This document shows, piece by piece, positions 44,136 through 55,141 of a stretch of DNA of 64,000 bases. The stretch is from Acidimicrobiaceae bacterium. Its GTDB lineage: Bacteria; Actinomycetota; Acidimicrobiia; Acidimicrobiales; Aldehydirespiratoraceae. The translations under genes and the position numbers were made by a program. The notes beneath the pieces are model-generated. The model was not told the origin of the DNA, ran no database searches, and saw only the letters and a program-made list of their open reading frames with translations. The stretch spans positions 38,500-102,499 of the forward strand of contig JAPOYA010000041.1 of the NCBI GenBank assembly GCA_026706815.1, in the 5' to 3' direction. Within the stretch, counting starts at the first letter, position 1; the number at the start of each line of letters is the position of its first letter.

Positions 44136-44951
44136 GTGGCAAAAGCAAGTTCGTCAAAGAAGGTTCAACGCGCGGCGAGGGCCGCTGCGTCCTCAAAGGG
44201 CGCTTCAGAGCGGCGCCAACTCGGTTTTCCGCTCATTGTGGTGTTGGTCGTGGTGCTCGGGGTTGTGTTGGTGGTTGTTGCCCGCGGCTCGCGTGACCCT
44301 TTGACGTCGCCGACCACTGCGGATCATTGGCACTCGGCGTACGCGATCTACAACTGCGGCGTGCAGATGCCGCACTTCCAAGGCCAGACCGACCCGGACG
44401 GCATCCACAGCCACGGAGACTCCTTGATCCATATCCACCCCTACAACAGCTCGGCGACGGGCGAGGACGCGCGGCTGGGGGTCTTCCTCGACACCATGAA
44501 CGCATCCATCGAGGTCGACGGGATCTTCACCGACAACGGGGAGTTCGCCCCGATCCTCGCCGAGGACGGCTGCGACGGCGAGCCCGCCGAGATCAAGGTG
44601 GCGCGCTGGAGCCTGGGAGCTTCTGACGGCCCCGAGATCATCGAGGTTTACGAAGACGACTTCGACGACATCCGCCTGCTCGACGACGGTGAGGGCTTCA
44701 GCTTCGCGCTGGTGCCGGTGGGCGAAGACCCTCCGCCTCCTGATGCAGAGGTGATCAGCTCGCTGGTGGGCGTCGGCGCGGAGATTGACTGGGAGATCCC
44801 AGACCCGGCTGTGACCACCACACCGGCGCCGATCCCCGACGACACGGAGAGCGAGGCTCCAGTTGAAGAGGTCGTCGTTCCGGTCGAGGTCGACGTCCCG
44901 GTTGAAGAGATCGTCGTTCCGCTCGAAGAATCCGATGGGAGTGACGGATAG
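44136..44951 (+). CDS. Membrane-anchored His-rich protein of unknown function
   Basis: A 271-residue protein: a basic Ser/Ala/Lys-rich cytoplasmic tail, one span (about residues 31-49, PLIVVLVVVLGVVLVVVA), then an extracytoplasmic domain. That domain holds a dense histidine cluster, DHWHSAYAIYNCG, then GIHSHGDSLIHIHPYN, followed by EDARLGVFLDTM. Such spacing suggests metal binding. After about residue 205 the chain is acidic, with Val/Glu repeats (VEEVVVPVEVDVPVEEIVVP) that look like a flexible stalk. It has its own leaderless promoter and lies 8 bases before the pyrophosphorylase gene. I do not know a named family for it. Confidence 0.75.
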   Translation: MAKASSSKKVQRAARAAASSKGASERRQLGFPLIVVLVVVLGVVLVVVARGSRDPLTSPTTADHWHSAYAIYNCGVQMPHFQGQTDPDGIHSHGDSLIHIHPYNSSATGEDARLGVFLDTMNASIEVDGIFTDNGEFAPILAEDGCDGEPAEIKVARWSLGASDGPEIIEVYEDDFDDIRLLDDGEGFSFALVPVGEDPPPPDAEVISSLVGVGAEIDWEIPDPAVTTTPAPIPDDTESEAPVEEVVVPVEVDVPVEEIVVPLEESDGSDG

Positions 44952-44959
44952 GGGAGATC

Positions 44960-45964
44960 ATGAAGGCCGTGGTTCTGGTTGGCGGCTTTGGAACAAGGCT
45001 CCGCCCCCTTACGGCGACGACCCCGAAACAGATGCTGCCCGTGGTCGACCGGCCCATCATCGAATATGTCCTCAGCACGCTGGAACGCGGCGGCGTCAGC
45101 GAAGTGACGCTCGCCCTCGGCTACAAGGAGGACTTGTTCCGCGCCGCGTATCCTGACGCCGTCTGCGGCGGCGTATCGCTCAGCTACGCCGTGGAGCCTG
45201 AGCCGTTGGACACCGCCGGCGCAGTCCGCTTCGCGGCCGACGCGGCGGGGCTCGACGAGTCGTTCCTTGTCGTCAACGGCGATGTGCTCACCGATATAGA
45301 CGTCCGGTCGCTTTGGGAGCGCCACCATGAAACAGGAGCGCAGGCAACGATCGCTCTGACCCGCGTGGACGACCCGACGCGCTTCGGCGTCGTGCCCACC
45401 GACTCGCAGGGAAGGGTGTTGGGTTTCGTCGAGAAGCCCTGCCGGGAGGAAGCTCCGACAAACTGGGTCAACGCCGGCGTCTATGTGCTCGAGCCGGAGA
45501 TCCCGGGGCGAATCGCCGGCGATCGTCGGGTCTCCATCGAAAGAGAGGTGTTTCCGGCTGTTGCCGCTGAAAATGGACTCTGGGCAGTGAAGTCTGAGGC
45601 TTACTGGATTGACATCGGCACGCCGTCGACTTATGTGCAGGCACAGCTGGATTTGATCGACGGCGTCCGCGGGGCCGCAATGGCTGCTGTGGCCGCTGAC
45701 GCTCATGTTGCTGAACACGCCGGGGTTGATAGGTCGGTGGTCATGGACGGCGCGTCGGTAGCCGCCGGTGCGGTCGTGCGCGACAGCATCATCATGCAAG
45801 GCGCGCTGATCGACGAGGGAGCTCTGGTCGACGGATCGATCATCGGGCCCGGCGCCCGTGTCGGGACAGGCGCGAAAGTCACCGGCATGTCGATTGTCGG
45901 TGACCGGATGAGCGTTGAACCGGGCCGACTCGTCGATGGATCCAAGATCCCCATGGGCGACTGA
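44960..45964 (+). CDS. NDP-sugar pyrophosphorylase (nucleotidyltransferase with left-handed helix tail)
   Basis: Couples a sugar 1-phosphate with an NTP. The 334-residue protein has the N-terminal KAVVLVGGFGTRLRPLT and PKQMLPVVDRP, metal-site NGDVLTDID, and FVEKP. From about residue 240 short hexapeptide-like repeats (VVMDGASVAAGAVVRDS, IIGPGARVGTGAKV) form a left-handed beta-helix. The layout fits mannose-1-phosphate guanylyltransferases of the actinobacterial ManB type, which would feed Gmd, Fcl and Rmd; glucose-1-phosphate thymidylyl- or uridylyltransferase remains possible. It is followed within 1 base by galE. Confidence 0.85.
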   Translation: MKAVVLVGGFGTRLRPLTATTPKQMLPVVDRPIIEYVLSTLERGGVSEVTLALGYKEDLFRAAYPDAVCGGVSLSYAVEPEPLDTAGAVRFAADAAGLDESFLVVNGDVLTDIDVRSLWERHHETGAQATIALTRVDDPTRFGVVPTDSQGRVLGFVEKPCREEAPTNWVNAGVYVLEPEIPGRIAGDRRVSIEREVFPAVAAENGLWAVKSEAYWIDIGTPSTYVQAQLDLIDGVRGAAMAAVAADAHVAEHAGVDRSVVMDGASVAAGAVVRDSIIMQGALIDEGALVDGSIIGPGARVGTGAKVTGMSIVGDRMSVEPGRLVDGSKIPMGD

Positions 45965-45965
45965 C

Positions 45966-46979
45966 ATGGCTGTTCTGGTGACCGGCGGGGCCGGCTATAT
46001 CGGTTCTCACACGGCTGTTGCCCTTCACGATGCGGGCCATGAGGTCGTGATCGTCGACAACTTCGCAAATTCTTCGCCCCGTGCCGTCGACGCTGTCCGC
46101 GCGCTCACTGGCGGTGCTCTCTCTTTCGTGGAGGCCGACCTGCTCGATGAAGCTGCCGTGCGGGGGATCTTCGAGCAGCACGAGATATCCGAAGTGGTGC
46201 ATTTTGCCGCTCACAAGGCCGTGGCCGAGTCAGTTCAGGAACCGAGCCGCTACTACCGGAACAATCTGGGCTCGCTGCTCGGGGTCCTCGAGGCGATGCT
46301 CGAGCACGGCGTCGACAAGCTCGTCCATTCTTCGTCGTGCACGGTGTATGGACAACCCGCGGTCTTGCCGGTCGCTGAATCGGCGCCGGTGGGCGCGGCG
46401 AGTCCGTATGGCTGGACGAAGCTCATGTGTGAGCAGATCATCACTGACGTCTGCGCGGTGCGGCCCTTGGCTGCGGTCATGTTGCGTTACTTCAATCCGG
46501 TGGGCGCGCATCCCTCCGCAACGCTCGGCGAGGATCCCAACGACATCCCGAACAACCTGGTGCCGCTGGTCATGCAGGTGGCCGGCGGACGCCGTGAGAG
46601 ACTGGCGGTGTTCGGCGACGACTATGACACCGCGGACGGTTCTGGTGTTCGCGACTACGTACACGTCGTAGATCTGGCCGAAGCGCATGTCGCCGCTCTC
46701 GAGGTGTTGGCGGCAGGCCACGATGGCGCTGCCGCTGTGAACGTCGGAACCGGCTCGGGCAGCAGCGTGCTGGAGGTGATCGAAGCGGCGCGACGGGCGA
46801 CCGGCAGACCGATTCCATACGAGATTGTCGGGCGCCGTCCGGGTGACATAGCCAAGACCTGGGCCGCTACCGATCTGGCGCGTGAGTTCCTCGGTTGGCA
46901 GGCAAAGCTGGACATTGACGACATGATGCGGGACCACTGGCGCTGGCATTCCCAGAACCCCGACGGTTACGGACGCTAA
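45966..46979 (+). CDS. galE: UDP-glucose 4-epimerase
   Basis: Interconverts UDP-glucose and UDP-galactose. The 337 residues are the normal length. NAD-binding motif VTGGAGYIGSHTAVAL, HFAAHKAVAESV, catalytic SSSCTVYG and YGWTKLMCEQI (Tyr-x3-Lys), and YFNPVGAHPSATLGEDP identify it with little doubt; the VAGGRRERLAVFGDDYDT segment is the usual substrate loop. The ATG at 45966 follows the preceding stop directly. Its last 4 bases overlap the end of the convergent cofE gene. Confidence 0.95.
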   Translation: MAVLVTGGAGYIGSHTAVALHDAGHEVVIVDNFANSSPRAVDAVRALTGGALSFVEADLLDEAAVRGIFEQHEISEVVHFAAHKAVAESVQEPSRYYRNNLGSLLGVLEAMLEHGVDKLVHSSSCTVYGQPAVLPVAESAPVGAASPYGWTKLMCEQIITDVCAVRPLAAVMLRYFNPVGAHPSATLGEDPNDIPNNLVPLVMQVAGGRRERLAVFGDDYDTADGSGVRDYVHVVDLAEAHVAALEVLAAGHDGAAAVNVGTGSGSSVLEVIEAARRATGRPIPYEIVGRRPGDIAKTWAATDLAREFLGWQAKLDIDDMMRDHWRWHSQNPDGYGR

Positions 46980-47673
46980 CGGAACAGGTCTTCGGCGGGG
47001 GAGCGCACGATCTCAGCAGCGACGCTGCTGGGCCTGAACCACACTTCGGGAAGCCCGCGCACTATGGCCGCGGCTATTCCTGTGGCTTTGCCCATCACCA
47101 GATCCGCTGCCGCGGCGATCTCGTCGACCGCGGCGACCTCTGTCACCATCAGCTCTCGCCCGAACGTGTCGGTTGAGCCGCGGAGATCGACGACCGCGGC
47201 GATTCCAGCACAACCGATCGCGACGTCGGTGACGCCGCGCCGCCAGGGGCGTCCGAAAGTGTCGCTGACCACCACGCCCACTTCCACCCCGGCTCGGGCC
47301 TTGAGCCGGTCGCGAATCCGCCGCGCGGAGCGATCACTGTCGATCGGCAGCAGAGCGGCCTGACCCTGCTCGACGTTCGACAGGTCGATTCCGGCGTTCG
47401 CGCAGACGAATCCATGACTGGTTTCGCTGATTGTCAGGTCGCCTCGCCTTCGCAGGACTCGCACTGATTCGCGCTCCACCAACGGTTTGTGCGACAGCGC
47501 GTCCTCCGGATCGACTGAAACGAGCCGGTCCTCGGCTTTGGAGACGACCTTCTGGGTGATCACCAAGCAGTCGCGGTCTCGGAGTTCCGCACCGGTGGCA
47601 AGTATGAGAGCGGTCAGGTCATCGCCCGGCTGCACCTCAGGAATGCCCTGTACGCCGATTATCGCGAGATCGC

Positions 47674-47677
<4 letters not shown>
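46976..47677 (-). CDS. cofE: Coenzyme F420:L-glutamate ligase
   Basis: Adds L-glutamates to F420-0. The 233-residue protein from GTG 47677 matches archaeal CofE: GIPEVQPGDDL, VITQKVVSKAEDRLV, ETSHGFVCANAGIDLSN, LLPIDSDRSARRIRDRL, VVVSDTFGRPWRRG and TDVAIGCAGI. It has no C-terminal nitroreductase-like domain, unlike mycobacterial FbiB (about 450 residues), which fuses one to CofE. The GTG overlaps the cofD stop (GTGA). An ATG at 47701 is less likely because it would lie deep inside cofD. Confidence 0.93.
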
Positions 47678-50520
<2,843 letters not shown>

Positions 50521-50637
50521 GTCAGGCCTTCAGTCACGTCGATTCCAGAGCTCCGGCCACCGTTGCTCATCACCGGTCGGCCGTGCATCGTCGTAGACTC
50601 TACGCCCGGCAGGCTCCGCTCTCAACACAGGCGCTTT

Positions 50638-50690
50638 CGGCGGTCACCCGCCACAGCCCTGGCGGCGGTAACCTCGGGCGATTGTGGCTG
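50638..50690 (+). repeat. Left copy of an imperfect ~50-bp direct repeat flanking the four-gene operon
   Basis: The stretch begins GCGGTCA-C-CCGCC and ends in CCTCGGGCGATTGTGG. The same order recurs at 55090-55141 with about 80 percent identity and one single-base gap. This copy has a TAACCT -10 box (50669-50674) 9 bases before GTG 50684, which opens a frame of only 11 codons. The rest of 50521-50732 contains the back-to-back boxes in GTAGACTCTAC (50593-50603), possibly serving rmd. Confidence 0.7.
50669..50674 (+). promoter_or_regulatory. Likely -10 box of the four-gene operon
   Basis: TAACCT is followed after 9 bases by GTG 50684, which starts an 11-residue frame ending at 50719; the first real gene starts 14 bases further on. 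The short frame may act as a leader peptide or be a leftover of the duplicated GT2 gene start. Confidence 0.45.
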
Positions 50691-50732
50691 ACCTCCCAGA
50701 ACAAGTCTGTGCGGCCTGAAAGCGTTATTTGT

Positions 50733-51176
50733 ATGCTCACACCCGAGCGGGAGGCGTTTGTGGAGGCAGATTGGGATGCGTTGCGGGACCACTTCGGCTT
50801 CAGCGGGGACTGCCCCTATGAGTTGGGCGATTGGTTCGTGGTGCCGGAGGCCTCAGTATTCAGGTCGAAGTCGGGAAACCACTTCGCTCGGGAGAAAGCT
50901 CGATTGAATAGAGTCGGGCGTCGGGTCGTGCTCGCCGGTGGGAGCGGGCCTAACGTGAACGGGTTTGCAAGGTCCACGAAGCAAGGCGGATTCGGGCACA
51001 GTGCCCATCGTCAGCCTCACGGTGCAAAGCGCTGCTGTATTGATCGTTACGGCTGGGTCGTGTTGTCGGTGCCGGTTACCGTCGACCGTGATGCGATCTC
51101 CTGTAGCAGTTACTCGTGCTCCGAACCGGAGGGGTCGAGACTGCTCGAGAAGATCAAGCGAAGGATGCGGCCATGA
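50733..51176 (+). CDS. Unknown 147-residue protein, first gene of candidate conflict operon
   Basis: I do not recognise the family. From ATG 50733 the protein begins MLTPEREAFVEADWDALRDH; the middle is beta-rich (LGDWFVVPEA, RRVVLAGGSGPNVNGFARST), then GFGHSAHRQPHGAKRCCIDRYGW, VLSVPVTVDRDAI, and a basic helix at the end. The order of a beta-barrel core with an Arg-Ser-Thr segment and a short terminal helix loosely recalls SH3-like MazF/PemK toxins, but no signature is conclusive. Its TGA overlaps the ATG of the next gene (ATGA), so translation is coupled. The upstream frame extends in-phase to 50583 but without a plausible start. Confidence 0.6.
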   Translation: MLTPEREAFVEADWDALRDHFGFSGDCPYELGDWFVVPEASVFRSKSGNHFAREKARLNRVGRRVVLAGGSGPNVNGFARSTKQGGFGHSAHRQPHGAKRCCIDRYGWVVLSVPVTVDRDAISCSSYSCSEPEGSRLLEKIKRRMRP

Positions 51177-52144
51177 TCCTCGCCAGCCTCCGTGAAGAAT
51201 ACGACTCCGTTGTGATCGGACCCAAGATTTGGGGACTTGTGCTTGAGTTGAGCGGAATCACCTCCCGGCGCTATCCGCCCGGCGTCTACAACTACGGCGA
51301 ACCTTGGAGCGAGGCGAGCACGGAAAACCTGGCCCAAGATGTGGTGCTCGAGAGATTGCTGGGAGAGGAGCAGCTTCAGTTTCTTTTCGATCAGGCGTTC
51401 GATCTCGACTCGTGGAGGCGGTTGCTGACGCTGCAAATCAAGAGAACCCTTTCCCGGAGGCGGCAGAAAACGGTGATCGATCGTCTGCTTTCTAGGGTGC
51501 GCAAGTTGGGGCGAGAGCCACCGTTTCGTCTTGAAACTCTCGGTTCGAAGGTGTGGATCTTGCGCGACGGCTCAAAAGATGAGCCCGTTGAGCTGAACGC
51601 GTCCAGCATTTCGCGTTTAGCCGGTTCCGTTCGGCACATACCGCAGATGGTCGCCGATGAGCATGCTTCACGGGAGTCAATGGTTTACCGGACGAAGGAT
51701 CTGAAGACACTGCTTGAGCTGCTGCTGGGCGAAGTCGGAGCAATCAACGAGAGTGATATCGCTCGTGTTCTCGAGTTGCTGTTGACATCGTGGCTTCCAA
51801 CGTTCCTTGAAGATGATGAGCGCCTCCTTGAGCAGCACTCCGAACGGGAAGGTCCCGTCGAGTCGCTTGAGAGGTCGGAGACGAGATCGATGATTCAGAC
51901 ATTCGCAACGAGCCTTGGCGAAGCTGAACAGCAAATATTGCTATCGAAGAGTCAGGGTGTGCCCGATGCTGAGATCGCACAGAGTCTGGGGCGTTCAAGG
52001 CCCTGGGTGGCCCAGCAGAAGCAAGTCGTGCTGGATCGCGTGGGCAGCGAGATAATGAGCACCCTTGACTCCGCGCTGCATCTGCAAGCCATGGAGGACT
52101 TGCTTGTCGTGATCAGCGACCGGCTGGCAGGAGACGGCAGCTGA
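51173..52144 (+). CDS. Sigma-like helix-turn-helix protein
   Basis: A 323-residue protein. Residues about 50-100 (ENLAQDVVLERLL, then SWRRLLTLQIKRTLSRRR) resemble region 2 of ECF sigma factors, where a helix is followed by a basic helix. Residues about 245-295 (FATSLGEAEQQILL, AEIAQSLGRSRPWVAQQKQ) are a region-4-like helix-turn-helix. Between them lies a long helical, acidic linker absent from normal sigma factors. It may control the operon or act as a DNA-sensing subunit. It is coupled to both neighbours, with 4-base and 1-base overlaps. Confidence 0.6.
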   Translation: MILASLREEYDSVVIGPKIWGLVLELSGITSRRYPPGVYNYGEPWSEASTENLAQDVVLERLLGEEQLQFLFDQAFDLDSWRRLLTLQIKRTLSRRRQKTVIDRLLSRVRKLGREPPFRLETLGSKVWILRDGSKDEPVELNASSISRLAGSVRHIPQMVADEHASRESMVYRTKDLKTLLELLLGEVGAINESDIARVLELLLTSWLPTFLEDDERLLEQHSEREGPVESLERSETRSMIQTFATSLGEAEQQILLSKSQGVPDAEIAQSLGRSRPWVAQQKQVVLDRVGSEIMSTLDSALHLQAMEDLLVVISDRLAGDGS

Positions 52145-52983
52145 TGACCGTCCCGCAGCCGATTCGCGCAGCACTGTCTCGTTGCGATCCAGTCCGACCG
52201 ATTGGAATCCTGATGCCGCTTGCGCGCGGCCAGATCCGTTGTATGACCCAAGGACTTCAGCCGGAAGATCTTCGGGAGCGTCTGGTGCTTGTGCTGCGGG
52301 TGGACGAGCTCTGTGGTTTTGCCGAGATCATGTTCGTTCATCCCTATACGGAACTTGCCACAGGGTCAGATCTCATTGTCTCGCCAGAGTATTCGGGCAT
52401 CGCATATCAAGTCGTAGTGGAGACTGATGTACGAGGTGTTGTCTGGTTGACCCAACTCGGAACGCTCATCGGGGTCTTGGACCCCACAGCACTCGTGGCT
52501 GTGGGAGCGGTGGCCCTTGGGGAAGATCCCGACACGCCCAACCTCATTTCGGGTCCTCCGTTGCGGGGGAGGTTTGACGCTAGATGGAACTTCAAGGCTT
52601 CAGAGGGATCGGCCTTGCGTACCCTTGCTGCAGAGTGCACAGCAGCGCTTCTTGATGAACAAGATTGTATTCAGCTTGATGTCGGAGGCCTTTCACCAGC
52701 GCTCCTCGCGGCCATCAGTGACCGCGAGAAGGGGTTGCTGAAACTGTTGGACATCATCAGTCGGGGGGATGTTGTTCTCGATCTCAACGACATAGCGATG
52801 CTTGAGGAAATCGGAGCGTTGGAGGTGGCCAATTGGATCGATGTGTTCGGAGACATAGGCCGTGAGCACTACGAGTCCATGGTTCGGCCGTTGATTGAGC
52901 CGGCAATTTCGAAGCCCTCCCGCTCCAACAGCACAAATCAGCACAACAGAGCGACTGTACCCGACCTGATCGCCGTCGCTTAG
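52144..52983 (+). CDS. Unknown 279-residue protein, third gene of candidate conflict operon
   Basis: No family recognised. Its ATG shares one base with the stop of the sigma-like gene (TGATG). Residues 1-130 are rich in beta-strand residues (LVLVLRVDELCGFAEIMFVHP, YQVVVETDVRGVVWLTQLG); residues 150-260 are mostly helical, with AALLAAISDREKGLLKLLD-like leucine-rich segments; the tail is Ser/Asn-rich and polar. There is no membrane span or signal peptide, so it should act in the cytoplasm. It ends 13 bases before the ATPase gene. Confidence 0.6.
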   Translation: MTVPQPIRAALSRCDPVRPIGILMPLARGQIRCMTQGLQPEDLRERLVLVLRVDELCGFAEIMFVHPYTELATGSDLIVSPEYSGIAYQVVVETDVRGVVWLTQLGTLIGVLDPTALVAVGAVALGEDPDTPNLISGPPLRGRFDARWNFKASEGSALRTLAAECTAALLDEQDCIQLDVGGLSPALLAAISDREKGLLKLLDIISRGDVVLDLNDIAMLEEIGALEVANWIDVFGDIGREHYESMVRPLIEPAISKPSRSNSTNQHNRATVPDLIAVA

Positions 52984-52996
52984 AAGGATTGCACTA

Positions 52997-55054
52997 ATGC
53001 TGCTATCTCGAGGAGATCGAGAAAATCGACTATATCCACGGTCTGGGCTTCATCGGATTGATCTGAGGAACTTCAAGTCAGTTCTTGACGAGTCGGTGAA
53101 GTTGTCTCCCTTGACTGTGGTTGTGGGGCCGAACAGTTCTGGCAAGAGCACCCTTCTACAAGCTCTGCTCGCGGTCGCGCAAGCAGTTCGGCGCGAGTCG
53201 ACCTCGGCTGGTTTTCCGTTGAATGGAGAGTTTCTGGATCTGGACACATATCGAAAATCACACAACTTCCGAGCTTCAGACAATTCCGGCTCCATAACAT
53301 TCGGACTCGGAATTGTATACGACATACCTGCAGGGCTTGATTTTGAACCGTCTGAAGAATCGGAAGAACCGTATGAACGTTTCCAGTTGGAGTTCAAGGA
53401 TGCCACAAGACATGTTGAACCAGACAGAAGTCCAGCATACTACGAGTCCTTGATCGAGTTATATAATTCGACTAAGAACGACTCAGATCCCAGTACCCAT
53501 GTAATCGAACTGGATTGGAAAGTAGAGTTGAGAGAGTCTCAGAACTCCAACAGCGACTTCGCTGAGATCGCAAGTTTTAGTTTCGTGGCAACAATTTTCG
53601 ACGATGGTGACATTGATCGTAAATCAGTAATCACTTTGCAAAGTGGTACCCTCGCCAGATCTGAGGAGAGCCATCGCAATAGCCGTGTCCGCAATAGTCC
53701 TGTCAATTCTCAGAATATCACAGATCTTCGGTCCGGTGAGACAGGATATATCACCAACAGCAGAATTGAGGGAAGCGAGATCCAATTTGATGCTGTCAGA
53801 CTTGCTGGCGGCCTACCAGCGGCAATTTTTGCTCGCCGTCCATGTATAGACCAATATTCACGAGCCTGGTGGAGATACCGTAATCTTGAAGAGTGCAAAA
53901 CCGAACTTCAGTCCCAGTACGAAGACAAGCTCGAAGAAGTTGTTCCTGAAGAGGTTTCCAGAGCCAGGAGAACAGTGATTGAACAAGCGGCGAGAGACGT
54001 GCGCTCCGTACATGATGGCACTCCGGGGCTTCATGCGCTTGGTGACGACACTCGGGAGTTGATCAAGCTGGGAATGGCCGATCTTGATGAATCCGAATTC
54101 AAATCACTGTTGTGCGAAGAGCTCAAACAAGAGTCATGGATTGACGACACTGTCCTCGTACACTGTGAAGATCATTGGGTTCAGGAAATACTTGATGTTG
54201 TGTGTTTCATGGTAGGCGACGTTTTCGGTGTAGGCGATATTTGGGGGACACGTGATTACATCCCGGAAACCACAGAATTCAGATACCTTGGACCGATTCG
54301 CAAAGCGCCGCAGTACCGGCATGATCGAGGGTCAGAATACACTGACATCGGCAATGACGGCAGATACACCGCTGAAGTGTTGTACAGATACTCGGATCTT
54401 TTGGTAAACGTCCCTCTACCCGACGGGCAGAACCGGGAGATCCAACTCGGAACAGCTTTGAACAGCTGGCTCGAATGGTTCGGGTTGGCAGACGGTGCAT
54501 CGGCAGAGGACCAGGGTCGCCACGAAATCGGGCTTAAAGTGCGTCCAGAGGGTACTGAGCATGAGGTAGACCTCACGGCTGTGGGAGTGGGTGTCAGCCA
54601 AGCGCTTCCGATTATCCTCGCATGCCTCCTTACCGCGCCCGGGGATTTTGCCGGGGATGTTCTCGTTCTTGAGCAGCCTGAGTTGCATCTGCACCCGGCA
54701 CTCCAACAACGAATGGCCGACTTTTTCCTCTTGTTCGTGAAGTCCGGGCGTCAGATTCTGGTTGAGACGCACAGCGAGCACCTAGTGAATCGCTTGCGAA
54801 CGCAAGTCGCGGCGGACGACACGAATCGGATCGGAGAACTCGTCGAGCTCTTGTTTGCCGAACAATCCGGGGGAATAACCAGTTACAGAGATTCCAGGAT
54901 CAACGAGTATGGCGGCGTCTCCGAAGACTGGCCTGATGGCTTCCTTGATCTCAGCGCCAAGTCCGCACAAGACCTCGTTCGCGCTCACCTGCAGAAACGA
55001 GCTCGGCACAAGGAGGTTCTGCCGCAGAAAGCAGATCAACTGGAAGACGATTGA
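52997..55054 (+). CDS. AAA ATPase of the DUF3696 type (SMC/OLD-like)
   Basis: A 685-residue ABC/SMC-like ATPase. Walker A is GPNSSGKST at residues 44-52 after LRNFKSVLDESV. The long insert (about 90-430) is charged, with a coiled-coil-like part (CKTELQSQYEDKLEEVVPEEVSR). The second half has the signature region VGVGVSQALPIIL, Walker B VLVLEQPELHLHPALQQR and the H-loop ETHSEHLVNRLR. The end, with INEYGGVSEDWPDGFLD, matches the DUF3696 C-terminus. No TOPRIM or HNH nuclease is seen in it. Its DNA is clearly more AT-rich than the neighbours, suggesting transfer. Such ATPases recur in Septu-, retron- and OLD-like phage-defence systems. Confidence 0.88.
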   Translation: MLLSRGDRENRLYPRSGLHRIDLRNFKSVLDESVKLSPLTVVVGPNSSGKSTLLQALLAVAQAVRRESTSAGFPLNGEFLDLDTYRKSHNFRASDNSGSITFGLGIVYDIPAGLDFEPSEESEEPYERFQLEFKDATRHVEPDRSPAYYESLIELYNSTKNDSDPSTHVIELDWKVELRESQNSNSDFAEIASFSFVATIFDDGDIDRKSVITLQSGTLARSEESHRNSRVRNSPVNSQNITDLRSGETGYITNSRIEGSEIQFDAVRLAGGLPAAIFARRPCIDQYSRAWWRYRNLEECKTELQSQYEDKLEEVVPEEVSRARRTVIEQAARDVRSVHDGTPGLHALGDDTRELIKLGMADLDESEFKSLLCEELKQESWIDDTVLVHCEDHWVQEILDVVCFMVGDVFGVGDIWGTRDYIPETTEFRYLGPIRKAPQYRHDRGSEYTDIGNDGRYTAEVLYRYSDLLVNVPLPDGQNREIQLGTALNSWLEWFGLADGASAEDQGRHEIGLKVRPEGTEHEVDLTAVGVGVSQALPIILACLLTAPGDFAGDVLVLEQPELHLHPALQQRMADFFLLFVKSGRQILVETHSEHLVNRLRTQVAADDTNRIGELVELLFAEQSGGITSYRDSRINEYGGVSEDWPDGFLDLSAKSAQDLVRAHLQKRARHKEVLPQKADQLEDD

Positions 55055-55089
55055 TCGATCTGTGGATTTCCCAGCGACTGGAGCGACGC

Positions 55090-55141
55090 GGGCGGTCATC
55101 CGCCGATGCCGCGGCGGGGTAGCCTCGGGCGATTGTGGATG
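55090..55141 (+). repeat. Right copy of the ~50-bp direct repeat, carrying the GT2-fusion promoter
   Basis: Matches 50638-50690 including the 16 bases CCTCGGGCGATTGTGG. In this copy TAGCCT (55120-55125) lies 9 bases before GTG 55135, the start of the large glycosyltransferase gene. Confidence 0.7.

Noticed and set aside
50638..55141. Two repeat copies read as a CRISPR-like array or a transposon target duplication
   Set aside because: Only two imperfect copies 4.4 kb apart with no spacers, and far too long and diverged for a transposase target duplication.
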